A stretch of 42,746 nt of DNA from Ignavibacteriaceae bacterium. GTDB taxonomy: Bacteria > Bacteroidota > Ignavibacteria > Ignavibacteriales > Ignavibacteriaceae. A program made the translations under genes and the position numbers. This document shows positions 18,626-27,403 of the stretch, one piece after another (positions within the stretch are counted from its first letter, which is position 1; every line of letters begins with the position of its first letter). The stretch covers positions 1-42,746 of the forward strand of contig JABWCL010000035.1 in the NCBI GenBank assembly GCA_013360295.1, in the 5' to 3' direction. A model generated the notes under the pieces. That model searched no databases. It saw nothing but the letters and a program-made list of their open reading frames with translations, and had not been told where the DNA came from.

Positions 18626-20632
18626 TTATCTTGAAAATATGTTCTTTGTATTCCTGTAACCCGCTTTGTCGTGATACCAGTCCTTGTACACTCCCGCGTT
18701 GCTTTCAGCCCATGGCGCAAAGTGGTTATATGAGGAGGTAATCTCGGTTTTTTCCACGGGGTAATCAAATGACTCACCGAAGTGAACCGCCCACGGCAGA
18801 TTCTTGGATGACTTGTAATATCTTCCCTGCGCTATAACCGTGCGGTCATCATCTTTCCCGAAGAATGACGGGTCCGCGAGATCGGTTGGGGCGCTGCCGG
18901 GCAGGTGTACTTCCTTGCCGCGCACTTTGTTTACAACAATAAACGGATTGTACGGAGCCGTGCCAAGCGCGGTTTTTGAAATTGCAGACGCAAATGTTAT
19001 TTTCAGCGATACCGATTTTGGTTCATAATAAGTTGAACCCGGAATGGTATTGACTGTTACGCCGCCCCCGTTAATGACTTTGATCGGGTTATCAAAAGCT
19101 ATGATGGTCGCCTTGCTATTGCCGCTTTCGGTGCCGTTGGCGCTAAGGTTGATATAACCCTCCGTTAGTTTATGTCCCGTTACCGATGAAACAGCTGAAG
19201 CCGCTACCGGAAGCTGGAAGCCAAAAGCATTCACAAAGCTTCCGCCTACCGCGCGTACTTTAATATCAGCGAACATTTCGACAACGTTGTTCTGCGCGTT
19301 GGTTACGGTGTTAAAGTTATAGTCAACCACCAAATCGTTAAAATCATAATCCCCTCTTGCCGGCCACAGGTCTTCAAAAGCGAGTGTGCCGTAAGTATTT
19401 TTCGCCGGGGAGTAATTGTTAAAAGCTCTAAGCGGATCAGTTTTATATTCATCAAAGGTGTCTGTTACTCCGTCTTTATCGGCGTCAGCCGCGCTGTCAA
19501 GCGGCGCGACATTATTTACAACTATCGCGGTGAACGGATTCGCGGTAACATAGAAGAGGACGTCGTTAAAATCGTTATCACAACCGCTTTCATCCCGTTT
19601 AATATCTTCAAACCCCATTATGAGGCGATTGCTTGCCTCATCATACAGTAATACGTTATGCTGGCGCAGTGACGTGTTTGCTTCCGGGTTAAGGTTGGGG
19701 TGCGAAAAGAATCTCCAGTTACCATTACGGAGCGTCGGCCACGAGTAACCATCGGAAAGGATAAACCATCCTATCGCCTGGTTCGCGCTGAAATTTCCTA
19801 TCTTAACTTTATCTCCGCTGTATAACCCGCCTCCGCTGCCAGCATATGAAGCATTAGGATATATAATTGTCATACTCGCCTCGATATCTGAAATCTTTGT
19901 CGGGGGATTATTTTTATCGTAAGTGTAATATCCGAGCACGTTCTTGTAGCCCGCGCCTTCGTGTACGAAAGTAACAAATACTTCGCAGGTATCCTGTAAA
20001 AGCACGTTAGTTTCCACTCCCGCCAGGTACTGGGGATGGTGTGTGATGAGTGATTTCTGTTCCGGAAGAGAAGTGTTAATATTATTTAACAGGCTTTGCG
20101 AGATAACATCCCTCGGTTTTATCAGATACGATGGGACACCATTTGAATTCCAGGAACCAAGTGTTTTGTATTGTGTTTGGTTGGAGGAGCCTCCTTTTGG
20201 AAGGAATCCGCCCACATCTCTATTGTATGTAAAATCAACAAACGTACCGCTGACCGGAGCGCTTATTTCATTTGGCAAACCGATATAGTCTGTTACAATA
20301 TAAAGGCTGTCAAGATAACCCGGCAGGGCAACTACCGAAGTTATCATACCGTTTGCGTCCGAGACAAGTGTTTCAATATATACTCCTCCGTTTGAAGGAG
20401 AACCTTTGTAAAGTTTAACGGGAACACCCGACAGAGCTTCCGGGGTTGGGGTCTGAACCTTGATCGTAACTGTTACGTTCTTCACCGTTTCAAAATTAAA
20501 AGCAGGATTAACCGTCAGCTGATCCATATTTTTATTTACGGGGTCGGGCTGTGATACCGAGCCATCCTTGCTGCAGCCGATGAAAAATATCATCGCGGGT
20601 AAAATTATAAGGGCTATTAATGTCTTTTTCAA
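18626..20632 (-). CDS. LruC-domain lipoprotein with DUF4114-like and calcium-loop segments
   Basis: The N-terminus MKKTLIALIILPAMIFFIGC ends in a lipobox with Cys20, so the protein is a lipoprotein. After an Ig-like region (about 45-130) comes a DUF4114-like segment with GFEDIKRDESGCDNDFNDVLF. A calcium-type loop DADKDGVTDTFDEY follows, then the LruC/DUF4842 domain (FEDLWPARGDYDFNDLVVDY to about residue 600). Proteins of this layout are cell-surface lipoproteins of unknown role; a link to adhesion or immune interaction in gut species should not be carried over. It is transcribed away from the ATPase and separated by 215 bp from the arylsulfotransferase-like gene, with a terminator between, so it is probably its own unit. 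Confidence 0.82.
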   Translation of the reverse strand: MKKTLIALIILPAMIFFIGCSKDGSVSQPDPVNKNMDQLTVNPAFNFETVKNVTVTIKVQTPTPEALSGVPVKLYKGSPSNGGVYIETLVSDANGMITSVVALPGYLDSLYIVTDYIGLPNEISAPVSGTFVDFTYNRDVGGFLPKGGSSNQTQYKTLGSWNSNGVPSYLIKPRDVISQSLLNNINTSLPEQKSLITHHPQYLAGVETNVLLQDTCEVFVTFVHEGAGYKNVLGYYTYDKNNPPTKISDIEASMTIIYPNASYAGSGGGLYSGDKVKIGNFSANQAIGWFILSDGYSWPTLRNGNWRFFSHPNLNPEANTSLRQHNVLLYDEASNRLIMGFEDIKRDESGCDNDFNDVLFYVTANPFTAIVVNNVAPLDSAADADKDGVTDTFDEYKTDPLRAFNNYSPAKNTYGTLAFEDLWPARGDYDFNDLVVDYNFNTVTNAQNNVVEMFADIKVRAVGGSFVNAFGFQLPVAASAVSSVTGHKLTEGYINLSANGTESGNSKATIIAFDNPIKVINGGGVTVNTIPGSTYYEPKSVSLKITFASAISKTALGTAPYNPFIVVNKVRGKEVHLPGSAPTDLADPSFFGKDDDRTVIAQGRYYKSSKNLPWAVHFGESFDYPVEKTEITSSYNHFAPWAESNAGVYKDWYHDKAGYRNTKNIFSR

Positions 20633-20797
20633 TTCTCTTCCATAATTAATTTTTGACTCCCGTAAATTAATATATCATTTACGCAATGGCACGATTTTTC
20701 GATGAAATAGTGGAAATAATCGATGAAAACCCGGAAATCAGCCCTTTTTTGGACTTAATCCCGCTGAATTCCGGCAGACAACCGACAAATAACGGAT

Positions 20798-20827
20798 AAA
20801 AAAACCGCCCTTCCGGACGGTTTTTAT
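20798..20827 (-). terminator. Rho-independent terminator after the 955-residue sulfotransferase-like gene
   Basis: AACCGCCC-TTCC-GGACGGTT forms a 7- to 8-bp stem with one G-T pair, flanked by A6-7 on the left and T5 on the right. It lies 21 bp past the stop of the minus-strand gene and would work in both directions. Confidence 0.8.
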
Positions 20828-20847
20828 TGTTACCTGGTGGAGTGGAG

Positions 20848-23715
20848 TTACTTCACCAACAGAAGCTTTTTCACAAATGCGTGATTGCCGGCGGTCAGTC
20901 TGCAATAATAAATTCCCGAGGGAAAGCTTCCCGCGTTCCACGCCGCCGAGTAACTTCCCGCCTTTAAGGATTCGTTCAACAAAATATCAACCTGCTCTCC
21001 CAATTGGTTATATATAGTCAGGGTCACGCGGCTTTCTTCCGGAATGTCAAACCGGATGTTTGTAGAAGGATTAAATGGGTTAGGGTAATTCTGATGGAGC
21101 GAGAAGATAACGGGAATCTCATTCAGAGGCTCTATTCCTGTCAGCGGAGCAATCGAGAAAAATGATTCGCTGATATCAAACATAGCGGGATCTGTTGCTG
21201 ACGTTACTTTAATTTTATAAGTTGTGTCGGCGGCAATGCTGTCGGGGATCGTCCACTGGTAACTTCCGCAGTTATTTGCGAGAGATGCTACATTTGCATG
21301 AAGAACATTATCTCTCAGCAGTTCAATATTTATCAATCCTGGGAGGTTGTTGTTCCAAGTGATAAAGTACGCGCTCTTTTTCTTCCACGTCTGGCCGCCG
21401 TTCGGGGCGGTGAGCGAGATGAAAGGCGCTGTGGTATAAAACGATTTAACTTCAGACCAGCCGCCCCACCCAAGTTCATTCTTTCCGCGCGCTTTCCAGT
21501 AATATTTTGTTTCGGGCAGCGGATTTGGTAAGTAGAATATTCCCGCACGGAGCGTTGAATCGCTGAGTATAGTTGTGGTAAAAAGCGAATCAGTTGATAC
21601 AGCGAGGTGGTACCCCGTAGTTATTCCCAACGAACTGTAACCAAAAGTGACCGGAAGCGATTGATTAACAGGTTCATCCTGCTTCGGCGCGAAAGGAATC
21701 GGGGCAGAAGGGACAACCACGGGCTGAGAAATCCCGAGTATAAACTCACCGAATCCGGTGGTGATTACGGAAAGCTTCTTCGTTACCGGATTGTATGAAG
21801 TTGGAAGCGCGGTAAACGTTCCGGTTCCCTCGCTGCTTCTTTTCCATATAGTGATAGTTGAAGGATCAACCGGGAGCTGAGAGTAAGTGGAATCAAAAGT
21901 CACTTCCGCGGTATAGCTCATCATACCAAGTTGCATCACCACAGTTCGGAAAGGGAGAACACGCGGCACCGCGCCCGGGAAAGCCATATTCTTCGGAGAG
22001 TTACCGTACCTTTTGATATTCATAAAATTGTACCCTGACGTCATCTGCTGGAAGTAAACCCCTACACCGGTTGAACCCGCCACGTCATTAAATAAATACT
22101 GCACGCCCGGCTGAAGGTCTTCCTTTGATACTTCGGCTGATGGCTTAAAATCCCGGAACGGGTATTTCAGCGCGCGGTAACTCAATGTGTTTGGAGAAAG
22201 AGTCAGTTCAAACACAACCTGTTTATCGGGAGTAACTTCCGTTACCGAAGGCTTTCCCGTTAATCCAGCCGAACCCCAGCCTATGAGAGTGTTGCCGTTA
22301 TCAAGTCTTTGTGCGGAGCCCTGTGTGGCCGCGTAGATATCGGGAGTGTTCCTGTATTCCCACACAAGAGTGGCGGTTTTGTTTACTTCATCAATCTGAT
22401 ACTCAACAGCGCGGGAGTACTGCGGAGTGTGAAGCAGGCCGTTATCAAAGAAAAGATAATTACCGTTTGGCAGCAGCATCAATCCGTGGGGATGAGTAAA
22501 ATAGGTCGGCGCGTTGGCGGGGTTATCGTTAATGAACGTGAATTCATTCTGTTTGCCTCCCATCCTCCACATAATTTCTCCTGTCTGCCTGTTGAGTTTA
22601 GTTATCTCGCAGAGGAGCCTGCTCATAATAAGTATGTTACCGTCATAATCCATTCTCATCGCGTTAACGTGGATATAATCAAAGCCGGCGAGCTTCATAT
22701 TCTGGTATGTGTCTGTTATCGGAATTGCGTCCCAGCTTCTCCACTGGAATATAACGCGTTTCTGAAGGTCCAGTTCCTGGATAATGGACCCATAAACAAG
22801 CGCGCCCGGGTTTCCCCCGGTTACTATCTGGCTCATATCCACAGGCTGCAAGTCATAAGCAACCATCAGAACGTGCCCGTTAGGCAGCATTACAAACTCG
22901 TGAGAGTCCGACATATAACCGTTGCCGCACTGGAATGTGTCTATTTGGGTCAGGTTTGTATCTAAAACAATCGCGGTTGAGTGTCCCCCGCCCGCGTACT
23001 GATAAGTATCGTGCGGCATCTGGAAGGTGATCAGGCCGTTCGGCTGTGTCTGAAAACAGGACGGGTAGTGTTCCGGAGTGTTCTTGTATTTTACGTATTT
23101 GCCGTTCTTATCCAGAATAAAAAGATAGAACCCTACTCCCGGCGACTCGGTGCTTACCGACATAAACAGGTATCCCGGAGCCGGATTATTGTTTACGTTT
23201 ACGTTTATTTGCGGCAGGTCGGATGGAAGCGAATCGGTGGTCTGGTTTGGGTTTACAAAGTTTCCAACCGGAGCTGATGACCGGGGCTGCTGATTTTCCT
23301 CGTCCAGAAGCGCCCGCAGTTCTTTCGAAAGAGCGATTCTTTCTTTAAGCGGGGTTACTTTGAATGAGTAAGCGAATGGCGCTACCTCTCCCCCGTCAGT
23401 TGTGTTAATGCCGCCGGAGTATGTTATGGTGACTTCTTCCCCCTCCGCGAATTTTGTTGCTGGTTGGGCTATAACTGTCTTCCTGTCGTCTGATAATTCA
23501 ATCACGGTTTTAATTCTTCCGCTCACAGAGCCATTAACATTAATAATATTATCCTTAAGCGTGCCGGCGGATATTTCTCTTCCGTCCTTTATAATAATGT
23601 TTGATTCGCGTGAAACAAGAGTTGAGTTTGGCTTTGGCGAGAGATACGCGGGATGCTTCTGTGAAAAGAGATTAAAGGAGATCGCGATTAAAAAAAGAGT
23701 AATATAAAGTTTCAT
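20848..23715 (-). CDS. Secreted arylsulfotransferase-like (ASST) protein with type IX sorting domain
   Basis: Order of parts: signal peptide (MKLYITLFLIAISFNLFSQ), Big_5-like Ig domain (about 22-125), ASST propeller (about 175-560), fibronectin-like part (about 670-770), a Kre9/KNH-like domain (TAPNGGQTWKKKSAYFITW), and a sorting domain (NYPNPFNPSTNIRF to FVKKLLLVK). The propeller keeps residues at the places known in E. coli-type ASST: His in DSHEF, His-x-Asn in YIHVNAM, Arg in IMSRLL, and His in THPHGLM. ASST moves sulfate between phenols through a His intermediate. This is a divergent relative, so activity is not assured. It is 955 residues, far longer than the enzyme core, because of the added surface domains. 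A paralogue lies upstream at 23802. Confidence 0.82.
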   Translation of the reverse strand: MKLYITLFLIAISFNLFSQKHPAYLSPKPNSTLVSRESNIIIKDGREISAGTLKDNIINVNGSVSGRIKTVIELSDDRKTVIAQPATKFAEGEEVTITYSGGINTTDGGEVAPFAYSFKVTPLKERIALSKELRALLDEENQQPRSSAPVGNFVNPNQTTDSLPSDLPQINVNVNNNPAPGYLFMSVSTESPGVGFYLFILDKNGKYVKYKNTPEHYPSCFQTQPNGLITFQMPHDTYQYAGGGHSTAIVLDTNLTQIDTFQCGNGYMSDSHEFVMLPNGHVLMVAYDLQPVDMSQIVTGGNPGALVYGSIIQELDLQKRVIFQWRSWDAIPITDTYQNMKLAGFDYIHVNAMRMDYDGNILIMSRLLCEITKLNRQTGEIMWRMGGKQNEFTFINDNPANAPTYFTHPHGLMLLPNGNYLFFDNGLLHTPQYSRAVEYQIDEVNKTATLVWEYRNTPDIYAATQGSAQRLDNGNTLIGWGSAGLTGKPSVTEVTPDKQVVFELTLSPNTLSYRALKYPFRDFKPSAEVSKEDLQPGVQYLFNDVAGSTGVGVYFQQMTSGYNFMNIKRYGNSPKNMAFPGAVPRVLPFRTVVMQLGMMSYTAEVTFDSTYSQLPVDPSTITIWKRSSEGTGTFTALPTSYNPVTKKLSVITTGFGEFILGISQPVVVPSAPIPFAPKQDEPVNQSLPVTFGYSSLGITTGYHLAVSTDSLFTTTILSDSTLRAGIFYLPNPLPETKYYWKARGKNELGWGGWSEVKSFYTTAPFISLTAPNGGQTWKKKSAYFITWNNNLPGLINIELLRDNVLHANVASLANNCGSYQWTIPDSIAADTTYKIKVTSATDPAMFDISESFFSIAPLTGIEPLNEIPVIFSLHQNYPNPFNPSTNIRFDIPEESRVTLTIYNQLGEQVDILLNESLKAGSYSAAWNAGSFPSGIYYCRLTAGNHAFVKKLLLVK

Positions 23716-23801
23716 TCAAATTGTTGTTAGTTAATAAAAATATCTGTTGTGGCGCCGGGTCTGTTACCGGCTCATCATTGTGTTAATAGTTTCGTGTCCG
23801 G

Positions 23802-25244
23802 TTATTTCATTATCAGGGCCTTTACGGTTTTACTTTCTCCGCCTGACTGCATACGTATGAAGTACATTCCCGCAGGGAGCCCGTCAAACGAAACAGAAGA
23901 CTTACCCGCGTTTATTGCGCTGCTGCTATTGGCAAGTTCCCGCACTTCCCTTCCCAGGGCGTCATAAAGTTTTATGCTTGTGTCCCCCGGTCGTCCGGAG
24001 TAATACTCAAGCGTGGCTGATCCGAAAACGGGATTTGGATAAAGAGAGAGTTTAATATCGGTTTCTGCGCTAAGAATGTTTTTAATATCCGATACCGCAC
24101 CCCTACCGGAGGAAGAAGATTTACCGTCATAATGGAACACACGGTAAGAATAAATATAAAGGGGAAGCGTAAACTCCAACACCCGGTTGCCAATTGAATC
24201 AACTTCAGTGGCAGCGACAGCCTGTGCACTGCCGTCGGATGTCAGATTAAATCCCCATCCGATAATTGTGTTGCCGTCAGGCATCCGGCGCGCGTTTCCC
24301 ATCGCGGCGCTGTAAATGTCCGGTGTGCGCCTGTACTGCCAAACCAGTTCCGCGGTTTTTTTAATTTCGTCAACTTTATATTCCACGACTCTCGAATAAA
24401 GCGGCGGCTTATTGTTTCCGTTATCAAATATTAAAATATTTCCGTTTGCCAGTCTGCGCGCGTCGTGCTGGTGCGAGAATCCTTTAGGATCCTTTAAGAA
24501 AGTAAACTGATTGTTCTTTCCTCCCATCCTCCAAAGTATCTTCCCCGTTTTCCGGTGAATCTTTGTTATCTCATCAAGGTTTCTTGAGCTGAGGATTATA
24601 TTTCCGTCGGTATCCACCTCTATCGAGTTTGAATGAATAAAATCAACACGCCCTCCGGTGAGCACAATATCCGAAGCCGCGTCAAACAGTGTAAAATAAT
24701 CAAACCCGTTCCAGCTGAACACAAGATTTTTATCCGCGTCAAATTCCTGAACTACGTTTGCCGTTACTTCCGCCTCGGTGTGCCCGCCGGGTATGATTTC
24801 ACTCAGATCCATTATCCGGGTATCATCAGCCAGAATCATATACCCCCCTTTCGGGAACATAATAAGCTCGTGATTGTTGGTTGCGTAACCTTCCGCCGCG
24901 ATGGTGTCTATAATTTTATAGTCCTTATTCATCACGAGGTATTTGCCGAGTGTGCCGTCAAACCAGGTATAATGTCCGTTTGGCTGTATCTTAAAATCTG
25001 TAGCTGGGGCGTCTAGGGATTTATAAAAAAGATACTCCCCTTTGGTGTTCATCTCAATCAGGAAAGGAACAACATCCACCCCGAGCACTGTATAGGTGCT
25101 GAACAAATACCTCCCGTCAGGCGCGTGATTGTTTGGCAGGATCTCTATTCCCGGAAAACCGTTTGGTTCAGCTTGTCCGTATATAAGGATAGTCCCTGCG
25201 AGTAGAAATAGTACTAACAACTTGTTCATTTTCCGGGTTACCAT
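23802..25244 (-). CDS. Second secreted arylsulfotransferase-like protein with type IX sorting domain
   Basis: A shorter paralogue (480 residues) of the next gene, with the same propeller core and conserved residues: NNHELIMFP, FIHSNSIEV, ILSSRNLDEITK and FSHQHDARR, plus the shared GKILWRMGGK block. It lacks the Ig, fibronectin and KNH-like parts and goes from the propeller to a C-terminal sorting domain (LSLYPNPVFGSATLEY to KTVKALIMK). Two ATG starts are possible; the second (25229, MNKLLVLFLLAGTILIYGQ) gives the cleaner signal peptide. It runs into the larger paralogue after 86 bp, so the two are probably co-transcribed tandem duplicates that have diverged in surface architecture. Confidence 0.83.
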   Translation of the reverse strand: MVTRKMNKLLVLFLLAGTILIYGQAEPNGFPGIEILPNNHAPDGRYLFSTYTVLGVDVVPFLIEMNTKGEYLFYKSLDAPATDFKIQPNGHYTWFDGTLGKYLVMNKDYKIIDTIAAEGYATNNHELIMFPKGGYMILADDTRIMDLSEIIPGGHTEAEVTANVVQEFDADKNLVFSWNGFDYFTLFDAASDIVLTGGRVDFIHSNSIEVDTDGNIILSSRNLDEITKIHRKTGKILWRMGGKNNQFTFLKDPKGFSHQHDARRLANGNILIFDNGNNKPPLYSRVVEYKVDEIKKTAELVWQYRRTPDIYSAAMGNARRMPDGNTIIGWGFNLTSDGSAQAVAATEVDSIGNRVLEFTLPLYIYSYRVFHYDGKSSSSGRGAVSDIKNILSAETDIKLSLYPNPVFGSATLEYYSGRPGDTSIKLYDALGREVRELANSSSAINAGKSSVSFDGLPAGMYFIRMQSGGESKTVKALIMK

Positions 25245-25603
25245 AAATATCGAATTTATATTACAATAATCGTGCCGCGGAAAAACCGTTTTTAATTTAT
25301 TCTAAGTCGTTTTTTATAGAAAGAGATACGAATATTCTCCGTATCTACGAAATTTATTCGCTCCTTAATTCTTCGTGTACAGTTTTTGTGCAGGGGCTTT
25401 CTTGTTGCGCGCATTTTCTCGGGATAACATCCTGCCTTTATCGGTTTCCCCGCACTCCCGGGCGTGGAGTCTTTCCCGCCCATCCATCCCTTATCCTTGC
25501 CGTTCATCAGCAAAAACATATCAATATATATTATATGTATCCCTGACGTTTTTTTTATTTAGTTTTTATTTCTTAATATTAATAATAATATAAACACCGG
25601 AAT
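25245..25603. other. Intergenic region between divergent sulfotransferase-like and kinase genes
   Basis: I see no convincing gene. A minus-strand frame at 25292-25519 has no recognisable content. The right 80 bp are very AT-rich (TTAATATTAATAATAATATA), fitting a promoter region for the kinase operon. Confidence 0.5.
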
Positions 25604-26680
25604 ATTGCCCTGAACTACCTTCGAAACAGAGAAAAACTTTACTGGCTTTACCAGGTATCTGGCTGGGCATTTTACGCTCTTATCAATATAGTTCTTGAAA
25701 TAATCTACCGCGGATTTGACCCCAGGTCGCTGTTTGTATATTCATATCTCGCCTTATTAGGCATCAGCGCGACTCACGTTTACCGGTTTCACATCAAAAA
25801 AAATAAGTGGCTCACGCTCCCTTTACCTAAACTTTTCCCGAGGATTTTAACTGCAAGTATCCTGGGGGCGGCGGTGATTTTTTCGGTTACATCCGTGGTA
25901 GTCTTTACAACCCGGCTCCTTACCGCGCAGGATTTCTCCGTCGGTATGATCTTCGCCAATATGGTGAACATCAGTACCGTTATACTTCTCTGGTCGGCCA
26001 TCTACTTTTTCATTCATTACTTTGAGAATCTGAAGCGTTCGGAAATAGAAAGGCTCGTATGGGAAGCGGCGGTAAAGGATTTTGAACTTAAAACTCTCAA
26101 GTCGCAGCTTAACCCTCATTTTATGTTCAACGCAATGAACAGCATAAGGGCGCTGATTGAAGAGAATCCGGAACGCGCGAAGACCGCCCTCACCCAGCTG
26201 TCAAATATTTTCAGGTACTCACTCAGGATCGAAAGAACAGAAACGGTTCCCCTTGAAGACGAAGTGAAAACGGTCGAAGATTACCTCGCGCTTGAAAAAA
26301 TTCGCTACGAGGAGAGGCTGAATTACAATGTTGAAATTGACCCGGCGGTAAAAAGCATCGAAATTCCACCGATGATGATCCAGACGCTTGTGGAAAACGG
26401 CATCAAACACGGTATATCAAAATATCCTAAAGGAGGCGAGTTGAGATTAAAAGCCGTCTCCGTTAACGGGCACGCTGAAATTGTTATAAGTAATACCGGC
26501 TCTTTCTCGGAAGAAGAGATGAAGAACAGTAAAGGCTTCGGTTTGGACAATACCAAGCAGAGGCTTAATCTTTTATATGGAAGTAAATCAGAATTTAATA
26601 TTGTAAATGACAACGGTTTTGTAAATGTTATTTTAAAAATTCCACCAGGAGGCAGACAGAATGAAAGCTATAATAGTTGA
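25604..26680 (+). CDS. LytS-type membrane sensor histidine kinase
   Basis: The C-terminal half has the His_kinase (LytS/YehU) signature LKSQLNPHFMFNAMNS with the phosphorylated His at about 172. An ATP-binding lobe follows (PMMIQTLVENGIKHGI, GFGLDNTKQRLNLLYG). Four hydrophobic segments precede it (LYWLYQVSGWAFYALINIVL, FVYSYLALLGISATHVY, ILTASILGAAVIFSV, ISTVILLWSAIYFFIHYF). The first canonical start in frame is GTG 25874, but that would remove the first membrane helices. The frame is open from 25589 with no stop, and the full ~358 residues match the family's usual length. ATT 25604 or CTG 25610 would then initiate. It overlaps the regulator gene by 20 bp, so the two are translationally coupled. 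Confidence 0.85.
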   Translation: MALNYLRNREKLYWLYQVSGWAFYALINIVLEIIYRGFDPRSLFVYSYLALLGISATHVYRFHIKKNKWLTLPLPKLFPRILTASILGAAVIFSVTSVVVFTTRLLTAQDFSVGMIFANMVNISTVILLWSAIYFFIHYFENLKRSEIERLVWEAAVKDFELKTLKSQLNPHFMFNAMNSIRALIEENPERAKTALTQLSNIFRYSLRIERTETVPLEDEVKTVEDYLALEKIRYEERLNYNVEIDPAVKSIEIPPMMIQTLVENGIKHGISKYPKGGELRLKAVSVNGHAEIVISNTGSFSEEEMKNSKGFGLDNTKQRLNLLYGSKSEFNIVNDNGFVNVILKIPPGGRQNESYNS

Positions 26681-27380
26681 TGATGAAAGACTGGCACGCA
26701 CCGAACTTCAGAGGCTCCTCGCTCCGTTCAAGGATATACAGGTAGTTGATGAAGCGGTTAACGCCGATGACGCGATTGAAAAGATAAGCAAACACCAGCC
26801 CGATCTCATTTTTCTCGATATCCAAATGCCGGGAAAAACAGGGTTTGATCTGCTTGAGGAACTTGACAATGTTCCTTATGTTATTTTCACCACCGCCTAC
26901 GATGAGTACGCGCTGAAAGCTTTTGAAGTGAACGCGCTTGATTATCTTCTTAAGCCGATAGAGCCGGCGAGGCTTGAAAGCGCCGTAAACCGTGTGCTCG
27001 AAAAATCGAAAAAGGAGGATACGCCCGAATTAAAATCAGGTAAGCTCAAAGCGGATGACCAGGTGTTCGTGAAAGACGGCGAGAGATGCTGGTTCGTTAA
27101 ACTGGAAGACGTGCGGCTTCTGGAGTCAGAAGGTAATTACGTCCGTCTTTTTTTCCACGATCACAAGCCGCTGATTCTCCGCACACTGAATTATCTCGAT
27201 GAGCGCCTCGACCCGAAAACCTTCTTCCGCGCCAACAGGAAGCATATCATAAACCTGAAATGGGTGGAGAATATCGAACCGTGGCTTAACGGCGGACTTC
27301 TGGTTAAACTGAAGGGCGGGCAGAAGGTTGAGATTTCAAGAAGGCAGTCTATAAAATTTAAAGATATACTAAGTCTATAA
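26661..27380 (+). CDS. LytTR-family response regulator
   Basis: The receiver domain (1-120) has acidic residues D7/D8, phospho-acceptor D53 in FLDIQMPG, a conserved Thr in FTTAYDEYA and Lys in YLLKPI. A LytTR DNA-binding domain follows (about 135-239: LESEGNYVRLFF, FFRANRKHIINLKWV). It is the partner of the overlapping LytS-type kinase; the start is preceded by a strong AGGAGG-like site inside the kinase gene. The S9 peptidase gene follows after 23 bp and is likely in the same transcript. What the pair senses is unknown. Confidence 0.95.
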   Translation: MKAIIVDDERLARTELQRLLAPFKDIQVVDEAVNADDAIEKISKHQPDLIFLDIQMPGKTGFDLLEELDNVPYVIFTTAYDEYALKAFEVNALDYLLKPIEPARLESAVNRVLEKSKKEDTPELKSGKLKADDQVFVKDGERCWFVKLEDVRLLESEGNYVRLFFHDHKPLILRTLNYLDERLDPKTFFRANRKHIINLKWVENIEPWLNGGLLVKLKGGQKVEISRRQSIKFKDILSL

Positions 27381-27403
27381 TCTAATTAAGTAAAGGATAC
27401 CCG

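Noticed and set aside
22309-22965. 218-codon frame on the plus strand
   Set aside because: It lies antisense inside the strongly supported arylsulfotransferase-like gene and shows no family features.
25292-25519. 75-codon minus-strand frame
   Set aside because: No recognisable family, no ribosome-binding site; it lies in the likely regulatory gap between divergent genes.
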